Origin: Planctomycetaceae bacterium
GTDB taxonomy: Bacteria > Planctomycetota > UBA1135 > GCA-002686595
DNA: 64,000 bases
Direction: 5' to 3'
Assembly: GCA_016125265.1 (NCBI GenBank)
Contig: WGMC01000014.1
Coordinates: forward strand, 1 to 64,000
The notes beneath the pieces were generated by a model that was not told where the DNA came from, did not search any database, and was given only the letters and a program-made list of their open reading frames with translations. Shown here piece by piece: positions 44,355 through 53,887 of this stretch (within the stretch, counting starts at the first letter, position 1; the number at the start of each line of letters is the position of its first letter). The translations under genes were made by a program, and so were the position numbers.

Positions 44355-45854
44355 TCAGCTCGCCGCGCCGGAGCGGATCAGGCGCAGCAGGATCTCGGTC
44401 ACCACTTGGGGGTTGGCCTTGCCCTTGCTCGCTTTCATCACGGGGCCGACTAGGGCGCCCACGGCTTTGTCCTTACCGGCGAGGACGTCGGCGATGACCT
44501 TGTCCTTGCCGACGAGGGCTTCCTGGCACCAGGCCTCCAGTTGGGCCTCGTCGTTGACCTGCTCGAGGCCCAGCTCGCTGAGGAGCGCCCCCGCGCGTTT
44601 GCCGGTTTTGAGCATGGCGCGCAGCACTTCGCGGCCGCCGGGCACGTTCACACGGCCGCTGAGCACCAGGGTGATCAGTTCGGCCACGCCGTCGGGGCCC
44701 ACGGGCAGGTCCTCGAGGCTGCGCGCTTCGATCTCGGGGTCCGAAAGGGCGCGCAGGACTTCATTCGAGATCCAGTTGGCGGCGTCCTTCGGCGAACCAC
44801 AGAGGCGCGCGGTCTCTTCGAACCAACGCGCCAACGCGGGCGTCGCGGTCAACACACCGGCGTCGTATTCCGACAGCCCCATCGACTCGACGTAGCGCTG
44901 GCGGCGGTTCGGCGCCGATTCGGGCAGGGCTTCTGCCTGCGCCTGGAGGAACTCGGGGCTCAGGTAGAGGGGCGGCAGGTCCGGTTCGGGGAAGTAGCGG
45001 TAGTCGTGCGCGTCCTCTTTGGAGCGCATCGTGCGCGTGCGCCCGGAACCCGCGTCGAAGGCGCGTGTTTCCTGCACGGGGAAACGGGCCGGATCGCCCG
45101 ACTCGTAGGCTTCGATCTGGCGCAGAATCTCGAACTCGGTCGCGGCCATCACGTTGCGGAACGAGTTCAAGTTCTTGAGCTCGACCTTCGTGCCCCACTT
45201 CTCGCCCGGGCGATGCACGGAGATGTTCACGTCGCAGCGCAAGGAGCCCTTCTCCATGTCGCAGTCGGACGCACCCGCGAACTGCAGCGTTTCCTTCAGC
45301 GACGTCAGGTAATCGAACGCCTCTTGCGCCGAGCACAGATCCGCCTCGCTGACGATCTCGATCAGCGGCACACCGGCGCGGTTCAGGTCCACCAACGTGT
45401 CCGGCCCGCGGTCGTGGATCGCCTTGCCCGCGTCCTCTTCCATGTGGATGCGCGTCAGGCGCACGAAGCGCCCCGACGGCAACGTCACACCGCCGCCCGT
45501 GCAGTAGGGCTGGTCGAACTGCGTGATCTGGTACCCCTTCGGCAGGTCGCAGTAGAAGTAGTTCTTGCGGTCGAACTTGCTCCAGTTGGCGACGTTGGCA
45601 CCGAGGGCCAGTGCCGCGCGCACGGCCAGCGCAACCGCCGCCTCGTTGAGCACCGGCAACGTGCCCGGCTGCGCCGTGCAGACCGCGGTGATGCGCGTGT
45701 TCGGTTCGGCCCCGAAGCGGTACGGAGCCTGGCTGAAGAGCTTGGTCTCGGTCTTCAGTTGGCAGTGCACTTCGATCCCGAGAACCGGGATCCAGCGCTG
45801 TCCGGTTTTGGGCGAAACTACGCCGGTCACTACGTCGTCGGTGGGGCGGCTCAT
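44355..45854 (-). CDS. gatB: Asp-tRNA(Asn)/Glu-tRNA(Gln) amidotransferase subunit B
   Basis: This 499-residue subunit binds the misacylated tRNA and catalyses the kinase and transamidation steps. Hallmarks include VLGIEVHCQLKTETKLFS at about 24-41, the YFYCDLPKGYQITQFDQP block, DLNRAGVPLIEIVSEADL and the YRYFPEPDLPPL motif. The C-terminal YqeY-like helical tail (ending in EILLRLIRSGAAS) is complete. It lies 4 bp after gatA in the order gatC-gatA-gatB. Presence of GatCAB suggests that this organism makes Gln-tRNA and/or Asn-tRNA by the indirect route. Confidence 0.97.
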   Translation of the reverse strand: MSRPTDDVVTGVVSPKTGQRWIPVLGIEVHCQLKTETKLFSQAPYRFGAEPNTRITAVCTAQPGTLPVLNEAAVALAVRAALALGANVANWSKFDRKNYFYCDLPKGYQITQFDQPYCTGGGVTLPSGRFVRLTRIHMEEDAGKAIHDRGPDTLVDLNRAGVPLIEIVSEADLCSAQEAFDYLTSLKETLQFAGASDCDMEKGSLRCDVNISVHRPGEKWGTKVELKNLNSFRNVMAATEFEILRQIEAYESGDPARFPVQETRAFDAGSGRTRTMRSKEDAHDYRYFPEPDLPPLYLSPEFLQAQAEALPESAPNRRQRYVESMGLSEYDAGVLTATPALARWFEETARLCGSPKDAANWISNEVLRALSDPEIEARSLEDLPVGPDGVAELITLVLSGRVNVPGGREVLRAMLKTGKRAGALLSELGLEQVNDEAQLEAWCQEALVGKDKVIADVLAGKDKAVGALVGPVMKASKGKANPQVVTEILLRLIRSGAAS

Positions 45855-45858
45855 GGGA

Positions 45859-47331
45859 TCAGGCGAAGAGCGGCGGGCGCTCTGAGTGGAAGCTGGTGGC
45901 GGACTCGAACGCGCGCGCGGCGTGCAGCACGCGGCCGTCCTCGAGGGGCGGTCCGACGAGTTGCAATCCGAGCGGCAGGCGCGTGCCGTTCTCGAGTGCG
46001 AACCCACCGGGCACGGAGATCGCGGGCAGTCCCGCCAAGCTCGCAGGGGCCGTGAGGATGTCGTTCAGGTACATCGTCAGGGGATCCGCGGTCTTCTCGC
46101 CGAGGGTGAAGGCCGGGGTGGGGGACGTGGGGCCGAGCACCAGATCGCAGCTCTCGAACGCGCGGTCGAAGTCGCGCCGCAGGAGGCGACGCACCTTCAT
46201 CGCCTGTCCGTACCACGCGTCGTAGTAGCCCGACGACAACACGTACGTGCCGAGCAGGATGCGGCGCTTGACCTCGGGGCCAAAACCGGCTTCGCGGGTC
46301 GCGGCCATCATGCCGGCGAGCGAACCGTCGCCGTCGACGCGCAGGCCGTAACGCACGCCGTCGAAACGCGCCAGGTTGCTGGATGCCTCCGCGGTCGCCA
46401 CCACGTAGTAGCAGGGAATCGCCGCGTCCGTGTGCGGCAGGCTCACCTCGACGACCTCGGCGCCCAGGGAACGCAGTGTCTCGGCGGCCGCTTCGACGGC
46501 CCCGCGCACACGACCGTCGAGCCCGTCGGGCAGGTATTCCTTCGGCAAGCCGATGCGCAGCCCGTCGAGGCGCACCGTGTCCGGCCCGCGCCGCATGGGA
46601 CCCATGGGTAGGCTGCTCGAATCCATGGGATCCGCGCCGGACATCAGCTCCATCACGAGCTCGAGGTCGCGCACCGTGCGCGCGAACGGACTGACCTGGT
46701 CGAGGGAACTCGCGAACGCGATCAGGCCGTAACGCGACACCCGCCCGTAGGTCGGTTTGAAACCCTGGATGCCGCAGAACGCGGCGGGCTGGCGCACGGA
46801 GCCGCCGGTGTCGGAGCCGAGCGCGATCGGCACGATGCCGGCCGCCACGGCCGCGGCCGCGCCGCTCGAGCTGCCGCCGGGGGTGCGCGTTTCGTCCCAG
46901 GGATTCATTGCCGGTCCGAACGCGGAGTTCTCGCCCGACGATCCCATGGCGAACTCGTCCATGTTCGTGACGCCGATCGGCACGGCGCCCGCGTCGACGA
47001 GGCGCTGCACGAAGGTCGCCGTGTAGGGTGCGCGGTACCCAGCGAGGATGCGGCTCGCGCAGTTGGTCTCGAATCCCTCCGTCGCCATGTTGGCTTTGAT
47101 CGCGATGGGCACGCCGGCGAGCGGGCCGAGGGCGCGGCCGTCGGCGCGGGCGCGGTCGAGCTCGCGCGCGCGGGCGAGCGCCCCGTCCGGTTCCAAGGAG
47201 AGGAAGCAAGCTAGGCGCGCGCCCAATCCGCGCGCCCGCTCCAGCGCCTCGGACACGGCCGCCTCGGCGCTGGATTCGCCGGCCGCGATGGCGCGTGCCA
47301 ACCCCACGGCATCCTTTCGTTCGTGCGCCAT
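45859..47331 (-). CDS. gatA: Glutamyl-tRNA(Gln)/aspartyl-tRNA(Asn) amidotransferase subunit A
   Basis: This 490-residue amidase-signature enzyme releases ammonia from glutamine and channels it to GatB. The Lys-cisSer-Ser triad is visible: K79 in PIAIKANM, S154 in GGSSSGAAAAVAAG and S178 in SDTGGSVRQPAA. The length is standard. The ATG at 47331 lies 2 bp after the gatC stop. Confidence 0.97.
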   Translation of the reverse strand: MAHERKDAVGLARAIAAGESSAEAAVSEALERARGLGARLACFLSLEPDGALARARELDRARADGRALGPLAGVPIAIKANMATEGFETNCASRILAGYRAPYTATFVQRLVDAGAVPIGVTNMDEFAMGSSGENSAFGPAMNPWDETRTPGGSSSGAAAAVAAGIVPIALGSDTGGSVRQPAAFCGIQGFKPTYGRVSRYGLIAFASSLDQVSPFARTVRDLELVMELMSGADPMDSSSLPMGPMRRGPDTVRLDGLRIGLPKEYLPDGLDGRVRGAVEAAAETLRSLGAEVVEVSLPHTDAAIPCYYVVATAEASSNLARFDGVRYGLRVDGDGSLAGMMAATREAGFGPEVKRRILLGTYVLSSGYYDAWYGQAMKVRRLLRRDFDRAFESCDLVLGPTSPTPAFTLGEKTADPLTMYLNDILTAPASLAGLPAISVPGGFALENGTRLPLGLQLVGPPLEDGRVLHAARAFESATSFHSERPPLFA

Positions 47332-47333
47332 GG

Positions 47334-47663
47334 TCAGCCCTCCGCTTCCAGGGTCTTCGGCACCGCGTAGAACTCGTCGCTGCGCTTGGGCGCGAGACCG
47401 AGGGCCGCCTCGCGGTCGAGGCACGGTCCCGCCTCGTCGGCGCGCTGCACGGTTTCGAGTTCGATCGGCCGGGTCATGGGCTCGATGCCGGTCGTGTCCA
47501 GGGCCCGCAGGGTCTCGAAGGAACCCAGGATGCGGGCGAACTGGGGGACCAGGTGCTCGACCTCCGATGGATCGAGGGCCAGTCGGGCGAGCGACGCGGT
47601 CTTTTGGATCAGCGCGCCGTCCGGTGCGGGCGCGTCGGCGGGGGGCACGGGGGACTCGGGCAT
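47334..47663 (-). CDS. gatC: Amidotransferase subunit C
   Basis: This 109-residue subunit stabilises GatA. The family core is seen: LIQKTASLARLALDPSEVEH then FARILGSFETLRALDTTGIE and a C-terminal SDEFYAVPKTLE. The first 20 residues are a Pro/Ala-rich extension. The ATG at 47663 is preferred to upstream codons that would add a basic stretch of poor composition. It is the first gene of the gatCAB operon. Confidence 0.93.
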   Translation of the reverse strand: MPESPVPPADAPAPDGALIQKTASLARLALDPSEVEHLVPQFARILGSFETLRALDTTGIEPMTRPIELETVQRADEAGPCLDREAALGLAPKRSDEFYAVPKTLEAEG

Positions 47664-47791
47664 GGGGTCGAGGAGGGCTGCGTGGCGCGTCGGAGTTGGG
47701 GCCGAACATGGTAGCCCGCGCGCGCCGTTGGGCCGAGCCGAAGCGGCCCGCTTGCCTCTCGGCACGGGCGCTCCTACCGTGACTTGGCCCC

Positions 47792-48490
47792 ATGGCACCC
47801 CCCGCTTCGACCGCTTCCGCACACACCCCGTGGGAGGGATGGCTCGATCCGTGGGCCCGCTCCGCGTCCCTGCAGGGCACCGGCGGCGACCTGGCCGCGG
47901 GACTGGACGGGAGCGGCGGCTCGGACTGGGCGGTCGTCGGTTGGATCCTCTGCATCGCCGGCGGGTTCCTGCTCGCCAACGCGATCCTCGTGCGCCACCC
48001 GCGCGAGTTGGTCGAGGAGCACTTCGCCGCCGCGCGCGGACGGCTGCTCTCGATCCGCGAAACCACGTTCAACCGCGTGCAGGTGGGCCTCGGTTTCCTG
48101 CTGCTGCTCGGCGGTTTTGGGTTGCAGCTCTTCGAGCGCCTCGCTTCCAGCGCCGAACCGCCCAGCTTCCTCGCCACGTGGGTCGGTTTGACGGTGGTGG
48201 GGGTGGCGCTGCTGCAGGCCCTGGGTTGGTGGTTGTCGCAGCGCTTGATCCGGCGTTACGTGCGCGCGTACCTGCTGCAACACCAGCCCGAGCTCGAGAC
48301 CGATTCCAAGTTGGCGCGCGAACTCGGCGAGCTGTTTGGCGTCGAACCCCAACCCGAGGACACGGTCCAGTCCTACGTGGCGCGCCTGCGCCTCCAGGTG
48401 GGGCTGCCCCAGGCGCGCGGGCCCGTTCGCGGCCGGGCCCGGGCGCCGAAGGCCGTGCCGATGGAACTGGGCGACGAGCTCCCGGACTGA
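47792..48490 (+). CDS. Membrane protein of unknown function
   Basis: This is a 232-residue protein with about three membrane helices: AVVGWILCIAGGFLLANAIL (near 48-67), VGLGFLLLLGGFGLQLF (near 98-114) and WVGLTVVGVALLQALGWWL (near 130-148). The C-terminal 80 residues are soluble and helical with a basic end. It is divergent from gatC, 128 bp between starts, and upstream of the ComF-like gene. I recognise no family and no catalytic motif. Confidence 0.7.
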   Translation: MAPPASTASAHTPWEGWLDPWARSASLQGTGGDLAAGLDGSGGSDWAVVGWILCIAGGFLLANAILVRHPRELVEEHFAAARGRLLSIRETTFNRVQVGLGFLLLLGGFGLQLFERLASSAEPPSFLATWVGLTVVGVALLQALGWWLSQRLIRRYVRAYLLQHQPELETDSKLARELGELFGVEPQPEDTVQSYVARLRLQVGLPQARGPVRGRARAPKAVPMELGDELPD

Positions 48491-48559
48491 GCGCGGTTCC
48501 TGGGGCCCCGCGGGACCTCGCCGCGCGACCTGACCGCGCGGCGGCAGTCTCTTGCTCGT

Positions 48560-49459
48560 ATGTCCTCGCCGCGCCAAACCGCGGGCCGGCCGCTTCCCGG
48601 CCTCCTCCACGCCGCGCTCGACGGCCTCGCCGATGCGGTGGCGCCGCGCCGTTGCCACCTCTGCGGCGCGCCGGCGCCCGACGGGCTGGCCTGTCGCGAG
48701 CACCGCTTCTGGGGCGACTCGCTGCTCCGTGCGCCAAGGGACGCCGGCCCGCACGGGTTGCGGGGACCCCATTGCGGGCGGTGCCTGCGGGCGCTCGCGC
48801 CGGTGTTGCCCGACGGGGCGCCGTGCGCCTACTGCCGCGAGCGCGCGCCGCCGCTCGCGGGTGGGCTCGCGCTCGGGAGTTGGCGCGGCGATGGATGCGC
48901 GCTCGCGCCGTGGATCCTGGCCCTCAAGTACGGCGGACGGCGCGACTTGGCGCGATTCCTGGGAGCGGCGCTGGGGGCTCGACTCCTAGCCCTCCGGGCG
49001 CACGAGCACGGGGGCGGCGCGCATCCCCCGGTCGTTCTGGTGCCCGTGCCGCTGCATCCGTTGCGGCGCTGGGAGCGGGGCTACGACCAGGCCGCGCTGC
49101 TCGCGGCGGAGGCGGCGCGGGTGGCGCGCCAGCCGTGGCTTCCCGCGCTCGCGCGGTCGAGGTCCACACGGCCTCAAGGGTCGGCCTTCGCCGCCGACCG
49201 GCGGCGGGAAGTGCGCGGGGCGTTCGTGCCGCGCGCGCCCCGGCTGTGGCAGGGGGTCCCGGTTGGGACCGCGATGCTCGGACGGCCGCACGGCGTCGGC
49301 GGGAGCGAGGTCTGGCTCGTGGACGACGTCGTCAGCTCCGCTTCCACCGCGTCCGAGGCTGCGAGCGTCCTGACCGCGATGGGCGCGCTGCGGGTGCGCC
49401 TCCTGGTCGTGGCCCGGGGTGGAGCGGTGCCGGGCGGATCGGTGGCGCTCGACCCCTAG
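48560..49459 (+). CDS. ComF-family phosphoribosyltransferase-like protein
   Basis: This is a 299-residue protein with an N-terminal zinc-finger region (CHLCGAPAPDGLAC, then CGRCLRALAPVLPDG with CAYC) and a C-terminal PRTase fold. The motifs VLVPVPLHPLRRWERGYDQA and WLVDDVVSSASTASEA (the PRPP loop) are diagnostic for ComF. In naturally competent bacteria it supports uptake of single-stranded DNA; in others it may act in DNA repair or nucleotide salvage. No other competence genes are in the window. Confidence 0.88.
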   Translation: MSSPRQTAGRPLPGLLHAALDGLADAVAPRRCHLCGAPAPDGLACREHRFWGDSLLRAPRDAGPHGLRGPHCGRCLRALAPVLPDGAPCAYCRERAPPLAGGLALGSWRGDGCALAPWILALKYGGRRDLARFLGAALGARLLALRAHEHGGGAHPPVVLVPVPLHPLRRWERGYDQAALLAAEAARVARQPWLPALARSRSTRPQGSAFAADRRREVRGAFVPRAPRLWQGVPVGTAMLGRPHGVGGSEVWLVDDVVSSASTASEAASVLTAMGALRVRLLVVARGGAVPGGSVALDP

Positions 49460-49470
49460 AAGCTGGGCCC

Positions 49471-49842
49471 CTAAAAGCTGGGTACCGTGCGCGGCGTCTC
49501 GCGCAGGTACCGCACGAACTGGTTGTCGGCGTCGACTAGCACGCAGATCGGTTCGGTGGGGGCTTCCGCCTGGGTGTAGGTCATCAGGATGACCTCGTCG
49601 CCCTCCTTGACCAGGTGCGCCGCGGCGCCGTTGATCCCGATGATGCCCGAACCCCGTTCGCCCTTGATGGCGTAGGTGACGAGCCGCGCGCCGTTGGTGT
49701 TGTCCACGATGTGGACCTGCTCGAACTCGTAGATGTCGGCGAGCTCCATCAGGGCCTCGTCGATCGTCACGGAGCCAACGTAGTGCAAGTTGGCCTCGGT
49801 GACCCGAGCCTGGTGGATCTTCGAGTGGAGGAAGGTGCGCAT
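49471..49842 (-). CDS. panD: Aspartate 1-decarboxylase
   Basis: This is a 123-residue proenzyme that makes beta-alanine for pantothenate and CoA. Self-cleavage is expected between G23 and S24 in YVGSVTID, producing the pyruvoyl group. R/Y residues of the active site and [20 protein letters not shown] are in place. It stands alone and converges with the ComF-like gene, 11 bp between ends. No panBC genes are nearby. Confidence 0.95.
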   Translation of the reverse strand: MRTFLHSKIHQARVTEANLHYVGSVTIDEALMELADIYEFEQVHIVDNTNGARLVTYAIKGERGSGIIGINGAAAHLVKEGDEVILMTYTQAEAPTEPICVLVDADNQFVRYLRETPRTVPSF

Positions 49843-50153
49843 CGTTGGGTGTGGGCCTCTCGGGTCGTGGCCGCACCAGATTGTAGCCCGGGAATCCGCG
49901 GGTCTGTAGGGGAGTCCCCCCCGAGGATTTCGCGTCCCGGAGCGGGTAGCTGCTGTGTACCGTGCCCTCTGGGGCCCGTCCCAGCTTCCGGCGAGCTTCC
50001 GGCTAGCTTCCGGCTAGCAACGGGCGGACCTCCGGGGCGACTTTCGGCGCCGCCGGATAGAATCTTCGACCCCCGACGTCGGCCAGAGCGCGCGCCGCGC
50101 AGCCCGCTTCCGAGGCCCAAACCGAACCCGTGCACCCCCAGCCCGCCCCTTCG

Positions 50154-51407
50154 ATGAACGCACGCTCCCGCGACCTCGCACGCCTCGCTCCCTGGGCCCT
50201 TGGGACGCTGTCGCTCCTCGGTTCCTGGGCCGTCGCGCTCCCGACCGAACCGGCGGCGGTCCCCGGCTGGGCCACCGCGGTCCCTGGCTGGGCCACCGCG
50301 CCGACCCAAGGCGATCGCGCTGGCAACGCGCGCAAGCCCATGCGCTACGTCAAGGTGCGCGAGGGCGGCGCCAGCGTGCGCAACGTCGCCGACGTGCAGG
50401 GCCTCTCCATCGGCGAGATCGCGGGCGGCGGCCTCCTCGCCGTCTACGGCGAGCGCGCCGGTTGGGTCGAGGTCGACGCGCCGGGCGGCTTCGCGGTGTG
50501 GGTCTACGGGCGGTTCCTGCGGCCGACGGACGTCGAGGGTGTTCTCGAGGTCACGCAGAACAACGTGAACATGCGCCCGTCCCCGTCGACGGACGTGAAC
50601 TACTTCCCCTTGGCCCAGCAGCTCCAGGCCGGCGACAAGGTGACCCGCATCGACGTGCAGGATCCGGCGGCGGAACTCGCCAAGACCTGGGTGCGCGTGT
50701 GGAGCCCCGCGGGTTCGACCGGCTGGGTACAGGCCGCGCGCACGGACCTCCTCCCCGAAGGTGTCGACGGCGCGGCCCTTTGGAGCCAGGCCGAACTCGC
50801 GATCGCCAAGAAGGCCGCCGAGGGCGGACCGGCCGCCGGACGGGTGACCGAAGCCGCCGCGCCGCGGCCCGGCGCGGCGGCCAGCGCGCTGGAACTCGCC
50901 CAAGCCCTGCTCGTCGCCGAACGCGAGCGCGCGCTGCCGGACTTCGAGGGGGTGCGCGGCGCGTTCCTGCGCGTGCTCGCGCTCGAGCCGGATGCGACGT
51001 TGCGCGCCCAGGCGGAGACGGCGCTGGAACTGGTGCGGGTGCTCGAATCCGAGGCCGCCAGCAAGGCGCAGCTCGCCGCGGAGACACTGCGCCGCCAACA
51101 GGAGTTGGTGCAGCGGCAGGCGGAATCGTGGCAGGAGCAAGCCGCCAAGGATCCCCTCGACGGCCGCTTCGCCGCGCGCGGATTCCTCGAGCGTGTGGAG
51201 GGACCCGACGGCGCGATCGAGTACCGCGTCTTGCGCGGCGACACCACGGTGGCGCGCATCGCCTGCCCGAGCGGGCGCTACGACCTCGCGCTGTTCGTCG
51301 GCTACGAGGTCGGTGTCGAGGGTGTCGCGCGTTTCCCGACGAGCGCCGCCGGCGGCCCGCTGGCGGTCGAGACGACGCGCCTCGAGATCGTCGGCCGCCC
51401 GCGCTGA
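50154..51407 (+). CDS. Secreted protein with SH3-like domains
   Basis: This is a 417-residue protein. A signal peptide (LAPWALGTLSLLGSWAVALP) is followed by a perfect tandem heptapeptide AVPGWAT, and then an SH3b-like domain (YVKVREGGASVRNVADVQGL, with WVEVDAPGGFAVWVYGRFL) and a second (NVNMRPSPSTDVNYFPLAQQ to GWVQA) up to about residue 200. A coiled coil rich in Ala, Glu and Gln (240-340) and a beta-rich end follow. SH3b domains bind peptidoglycan or proteins in the envelope. The ATG at 50154 was chosen over an upstream GTG because the signal peptide then starts properly. Confidence 0.75.
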   Translation: MNARSRDLARLAPWALGTLSLLGSWAVALPTEPAAVPGWATAVPGWATAPTQGDRAGNARKPMRYVKVREGGASVRNVADVQGLSIGEIAGGGLLAVYGERAGWVEVDAPGGFAVWVYGRFLRPTDVEGVLEVTQNNVNMRPSPSTDVNYFPLAQQLQAGDKVTRIDVQDPAAELAKTWVRVWSPAGSTGWVQAARTDLLPEGVDGAALWSQAELAIAKKAAEGGPAAGRVTEAAAPRPGAAASALELAQALLVAERERALPDFEGVRGAFLRVLALEPDATLRAQAETALELVRVLESEAASKAQLAAETLRRQQELVQRQAESWQEQAAKDPLDGRFAARGFLERVEGPDGAIEYRVLRGDTTVARIACPSGRYDLALFVGYEVGVEGVARFPTSAAGGPLAVETTRLEIVGRPR

Positions 51408-51452
51408 TCCGGCCACTCCAGCGCGGTAAGCCGAAGGGCCGTGCGGCTGGGG

Positions 51453-52616
51453 TCAGCCGTCCGCTTCGACGAGCCGCGCGGCAAACGCCGCGAAGGTGCC
51501 CGCGAGCACGGCCGCGCGCGCCCCTTCCATCAGGCGGTGGAAGTAGCGGATGTTGTGCACGCTGAGCAGGGTGCCGGCGAGCATCTCGCCGCTGGTGCAG
51601 AGGTGGCGCAAGTAGCCGCGGCTGAAGCGGGTGCACGTCGGGCAGTCGCAGCTTTCGTCGAGCGGGGCGGCATCGCGCGCGAACTTCTGGTTGCGCAGGT
51701 TGATGCGGCCGCCCGGCACGAAGGCCTGGTGGTTGCGGCCGTGGCGCGTCGGTGTCACGCAGTCGAAGAGGTCCACGCCGGCCGCGATGGAGCGCGCGAA
51801 ATCCGCGGGAGTGCCCACACCCATCAGGTAGCGCGGTTTGTGCTCGGGCAAGTGCGGCGCGGCGGCGCGCACGGCGAGGTCCATCGCCGCCTTGTGCTCG
51901 CCGACGCTGACACCACCGATCGCGTACCCGACCAGGTCGTGGCGCGCGATCTCCTCGGCCGAGCGCCGCCGAAGGTCCTCGAACGCACCGCCCTGGGCGA
52001 TCGCGAACAGCGCCTGCGGGCCGTGGCGCGTGGGAGTTTCGCGGTAGCGCCGCACGCAGCGCTCGAGCCAGCGGTGCGTGCGTTCCGTCGCGTCCTCCAC
52101 ACTTGCGCGGTCGAGCGGGTCGGCGGGGCAGTGGTCGAACGCCATGAACACATCGGCGCCGAGCGCGCGCTGCACGTCGACGGCGCGTTCGGGTGTGAAC
52201 TCGATGGGGGAGCCGTCGAGGACCGAGCGCAGGCGCGCGCCTCGTTCGTCGATCTTCGTCATGTGGCCCAGGCTGAAGACCTGGTATCCGCCGGAATCCG
52301 TGAGGATCGGCCCGTTCCAGCCCATGAAGCGGTGCAGGCCGCCCAGTTCGGCGATGGCTTCCTCGCCCGGACGCAGCACGAGGTGGTACGTGTTGGCGAG
52401 CACGACACGTGTGCCGACGCGCTCGAGCTGTTCCGGGTCCACACCCTTCACCGAGGCGCGGGTTCCGACGGGCATGAATGCCGGTGTAGGCACCTCGCCG
52501 TGGGGCGTCGCGAACGTGCCTGCCCGCGCGTGGGTGTCGCGGCAGCGGCCCTCCAGTCGGAACGCGAACGCCGCGGCTTCGCCTTCGGCCGGCGCCTGGG
52601 TGTGGGGGGACGTCAC
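51453..52616 (-). CDS. tgt: Queuine tRNA-ribosyltransferase
   Basis: This 387-residue enzyme exchanges guanine-34 of GUN-anticodon tRNAs for the queuosine precursor. D107 in LTDSGGYQVFS, the GGVSVGE loop, the nucleophile region LFDCVTPTRHGRNHQAF and the zinc site CDCPTC...H are all present. The GTG at 52616 overlaps the stop of the preceding SpoIID-like gene. The C-terminus, ARLVEADG, is complete. Confidence 0.95.
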   Translation of the reverse strand: MTSPHTQAPAEGEAAAFAFRLEGRCRDTHARAGTFATPHGEVPTPAFMPVGTRASVKGVDPEQLERVGTRVVLANTYHLVLRPGEEAIAELGGLHRFMGWNGPILTDSGGYQVFSLGHMTKIDERGARLRSVLDGSPIEFTPERAVDVQRALGADVFMAFDHCPADPLDRASVEDATERTHRWLERCVRRYRETPTRHGPQALFAIAQGGAFEDLRRRSAEEIARHDLVGYAIGGVSVGEHKAAMDLAVRAAAPHLPEHKPRYLMGVGTPADFARSIAAGVDLFDCVTPTRHGRNHQAFVPGGRINLRNQKFARDAAPLDESCDCPTCTRFSRGYLRHLCTSGEMLAGTLLSVHNIRYFHRLMEGARAAVLAGTFAAFAARLVEADG

Positions 52617-53887
52617 GGCAAACGCGCGAGCCGCGCGCCGCGGTAGTAGTGGCCGAGGATCGCGCGGAAGTCCGCGCCGTTGTCGGCGAGCGCCCGCGCG
52701 CCGTTCTGACAGAGACCCACGCCGTGTCCGTGGCCGACTCCCTCGACGAACAGGCCGCCCGCGCCCAACGTGCCATCGGCCGGCCAGAGCCTGCGCACGC
52801 TGCCGGAGCGCCAGATCTGCCAACCGAGTTCGCGCCGCAGGTCCTGCAGGCTGAGGTCGCGCTCGCCGGCGCTGCCCACCACGTGTGCGGAGCGCCAGCG
52901 GCCCTGCCCGTCGCGCGCGCCGGGGCGCAGGGAGACGAGGCGCTCCCCGAGCCCGAGCCGCCGCGCCAGTTGGGCCAGGTCCTCCGCGGCGAACGTGTGG
53001 CTCCACGGTTTGTTGGCGGCGATGCAACCCGGGCACGGGACGCTGACCATGGCGCCGGGATCGGGTTCGGTGAAGACGCTGGCGAAGTCCGCGGTGTTGC
53101 CTCCGCAGGAAGCGTGGAACCGCGCGTCGAGCACACGGCCGCCGCGCTCGAGCACACGCCCGCGTGTGGTTTCGATCGCCGTTGCGAGGCGTTGGTCCAA
53201 TCCCCGCGCGCGTGCGGCCGCGTCACCCTCGAAGTGCCCATGGAAGGCCTGGTCGAGCACACTGTCGAAGAGCACGGGCCGCGGGCCCTGTTTGGCGCGC
53301 GCGTCGAGTTGGGCCACGGCGTAACTGCGCGCGGCGACGGCTTGGGCCTCGAGGAGCGCCGTCGGCGCGTTCCACAGGGCCACTTCCGCGGCGACGACGC
53401 CGGACACGTACGTCTCGAGGTCGAGCCACGCGTGCGCCCGCAGTCCGCCGTCCGCGCGCACTTCGACCGCGATCGGACCGTCGTAGCGTCGGCCGAGCAT
53501 GCGCACGAACCCGCGCGGTTCGAGCACGAAGTGGCCCGCGCTCGCGCCATCGGCATCGACGACCGCGTGCCCGCGCCGGGTGAACCGGGCGCGCCGCTCC
53601 CCGTCGACGTCGATCTCGAGCTCTGCCAGGCCCTCCGCCGCGCCGATGCGCAGCGGCACACGCCGCGACGCTCGCCACGGATCGGGGACCGGGGGCGGGA
53701 GCGGGACACTCGCTTCGCGCGCCGTTCCCGGATCGGGGGCCGTGCGGGGGCCAGCGGGCCGCGGCGCGCCGCGCGGCCCGATGCTGAGGCACGCACCGAC
53801 GACCCCCGCCGCCAGCAGCGCACCCAACGCGAGGGCCGCGGGCAGATGGCGTCGGCCGCGGAGGGCGCGCGCGGGGCCGGGCTTCAG
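52613..53887 (-). CDS. SpoIID/LytB-domain protein, probably exported
   Basis: This is a protein of about 424 residues. The region EVALWNAPTALLEAQAVAAR then FHASCGGNTADFASVFTEPD, and the end GHGHGVGLCQNGARALADNG, are the classical SpoIID/LytB motifs, known from lytic transglycosylases acting on denuded peptidoglycan. The N-terminus is a signal sequence (LPAALALGALLAAGVVGAC) with a possible lipobox at the Cys. No ATG, GTG or TTG fits well: a CTG at 53887 overlapping the ruvB stop is the most economical start, and a TTG further upstream is the alternative. The organism is not expected to sporulate, so cell-wall remodelling is likely. Confidence 0.8.
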   Translation of the reverse strand: MKPGPARALRGRRHLPAALALGALLAAGVVGACLSIGPRGAPRPAGPRTAPDPGTAREASVPLPPPVPDPWRASRRVPLRIGAAEGLAELEIDVDGERRARFTRRGHAVVDADGASAGHFVLEPRGFVRMLGRRYDGPIAVEVRADGGLRAHAWLDLETYVSGVVAAEVALWNAPTALLEAQAVAARSYAVAQLDARAKQGPRPVLFDSVLDQAFHGHFEGDAAARARGLDQRLATAIETTRGRVLERGGRVLDARFHASCGGNTADFASVFTEPDPGAMVSVPCPGCIAANKPWSHTFAAEDLAQLARRLGLGERLVSLRPGARDGQGRWRSAHVVGSAGERDLSLQDLRRELGWQIWRSGSVRRLWPADGTLGAGGLFVEGVGHGHGVGLCQNGARALADNGADFRAILGHYYRGARLARLP

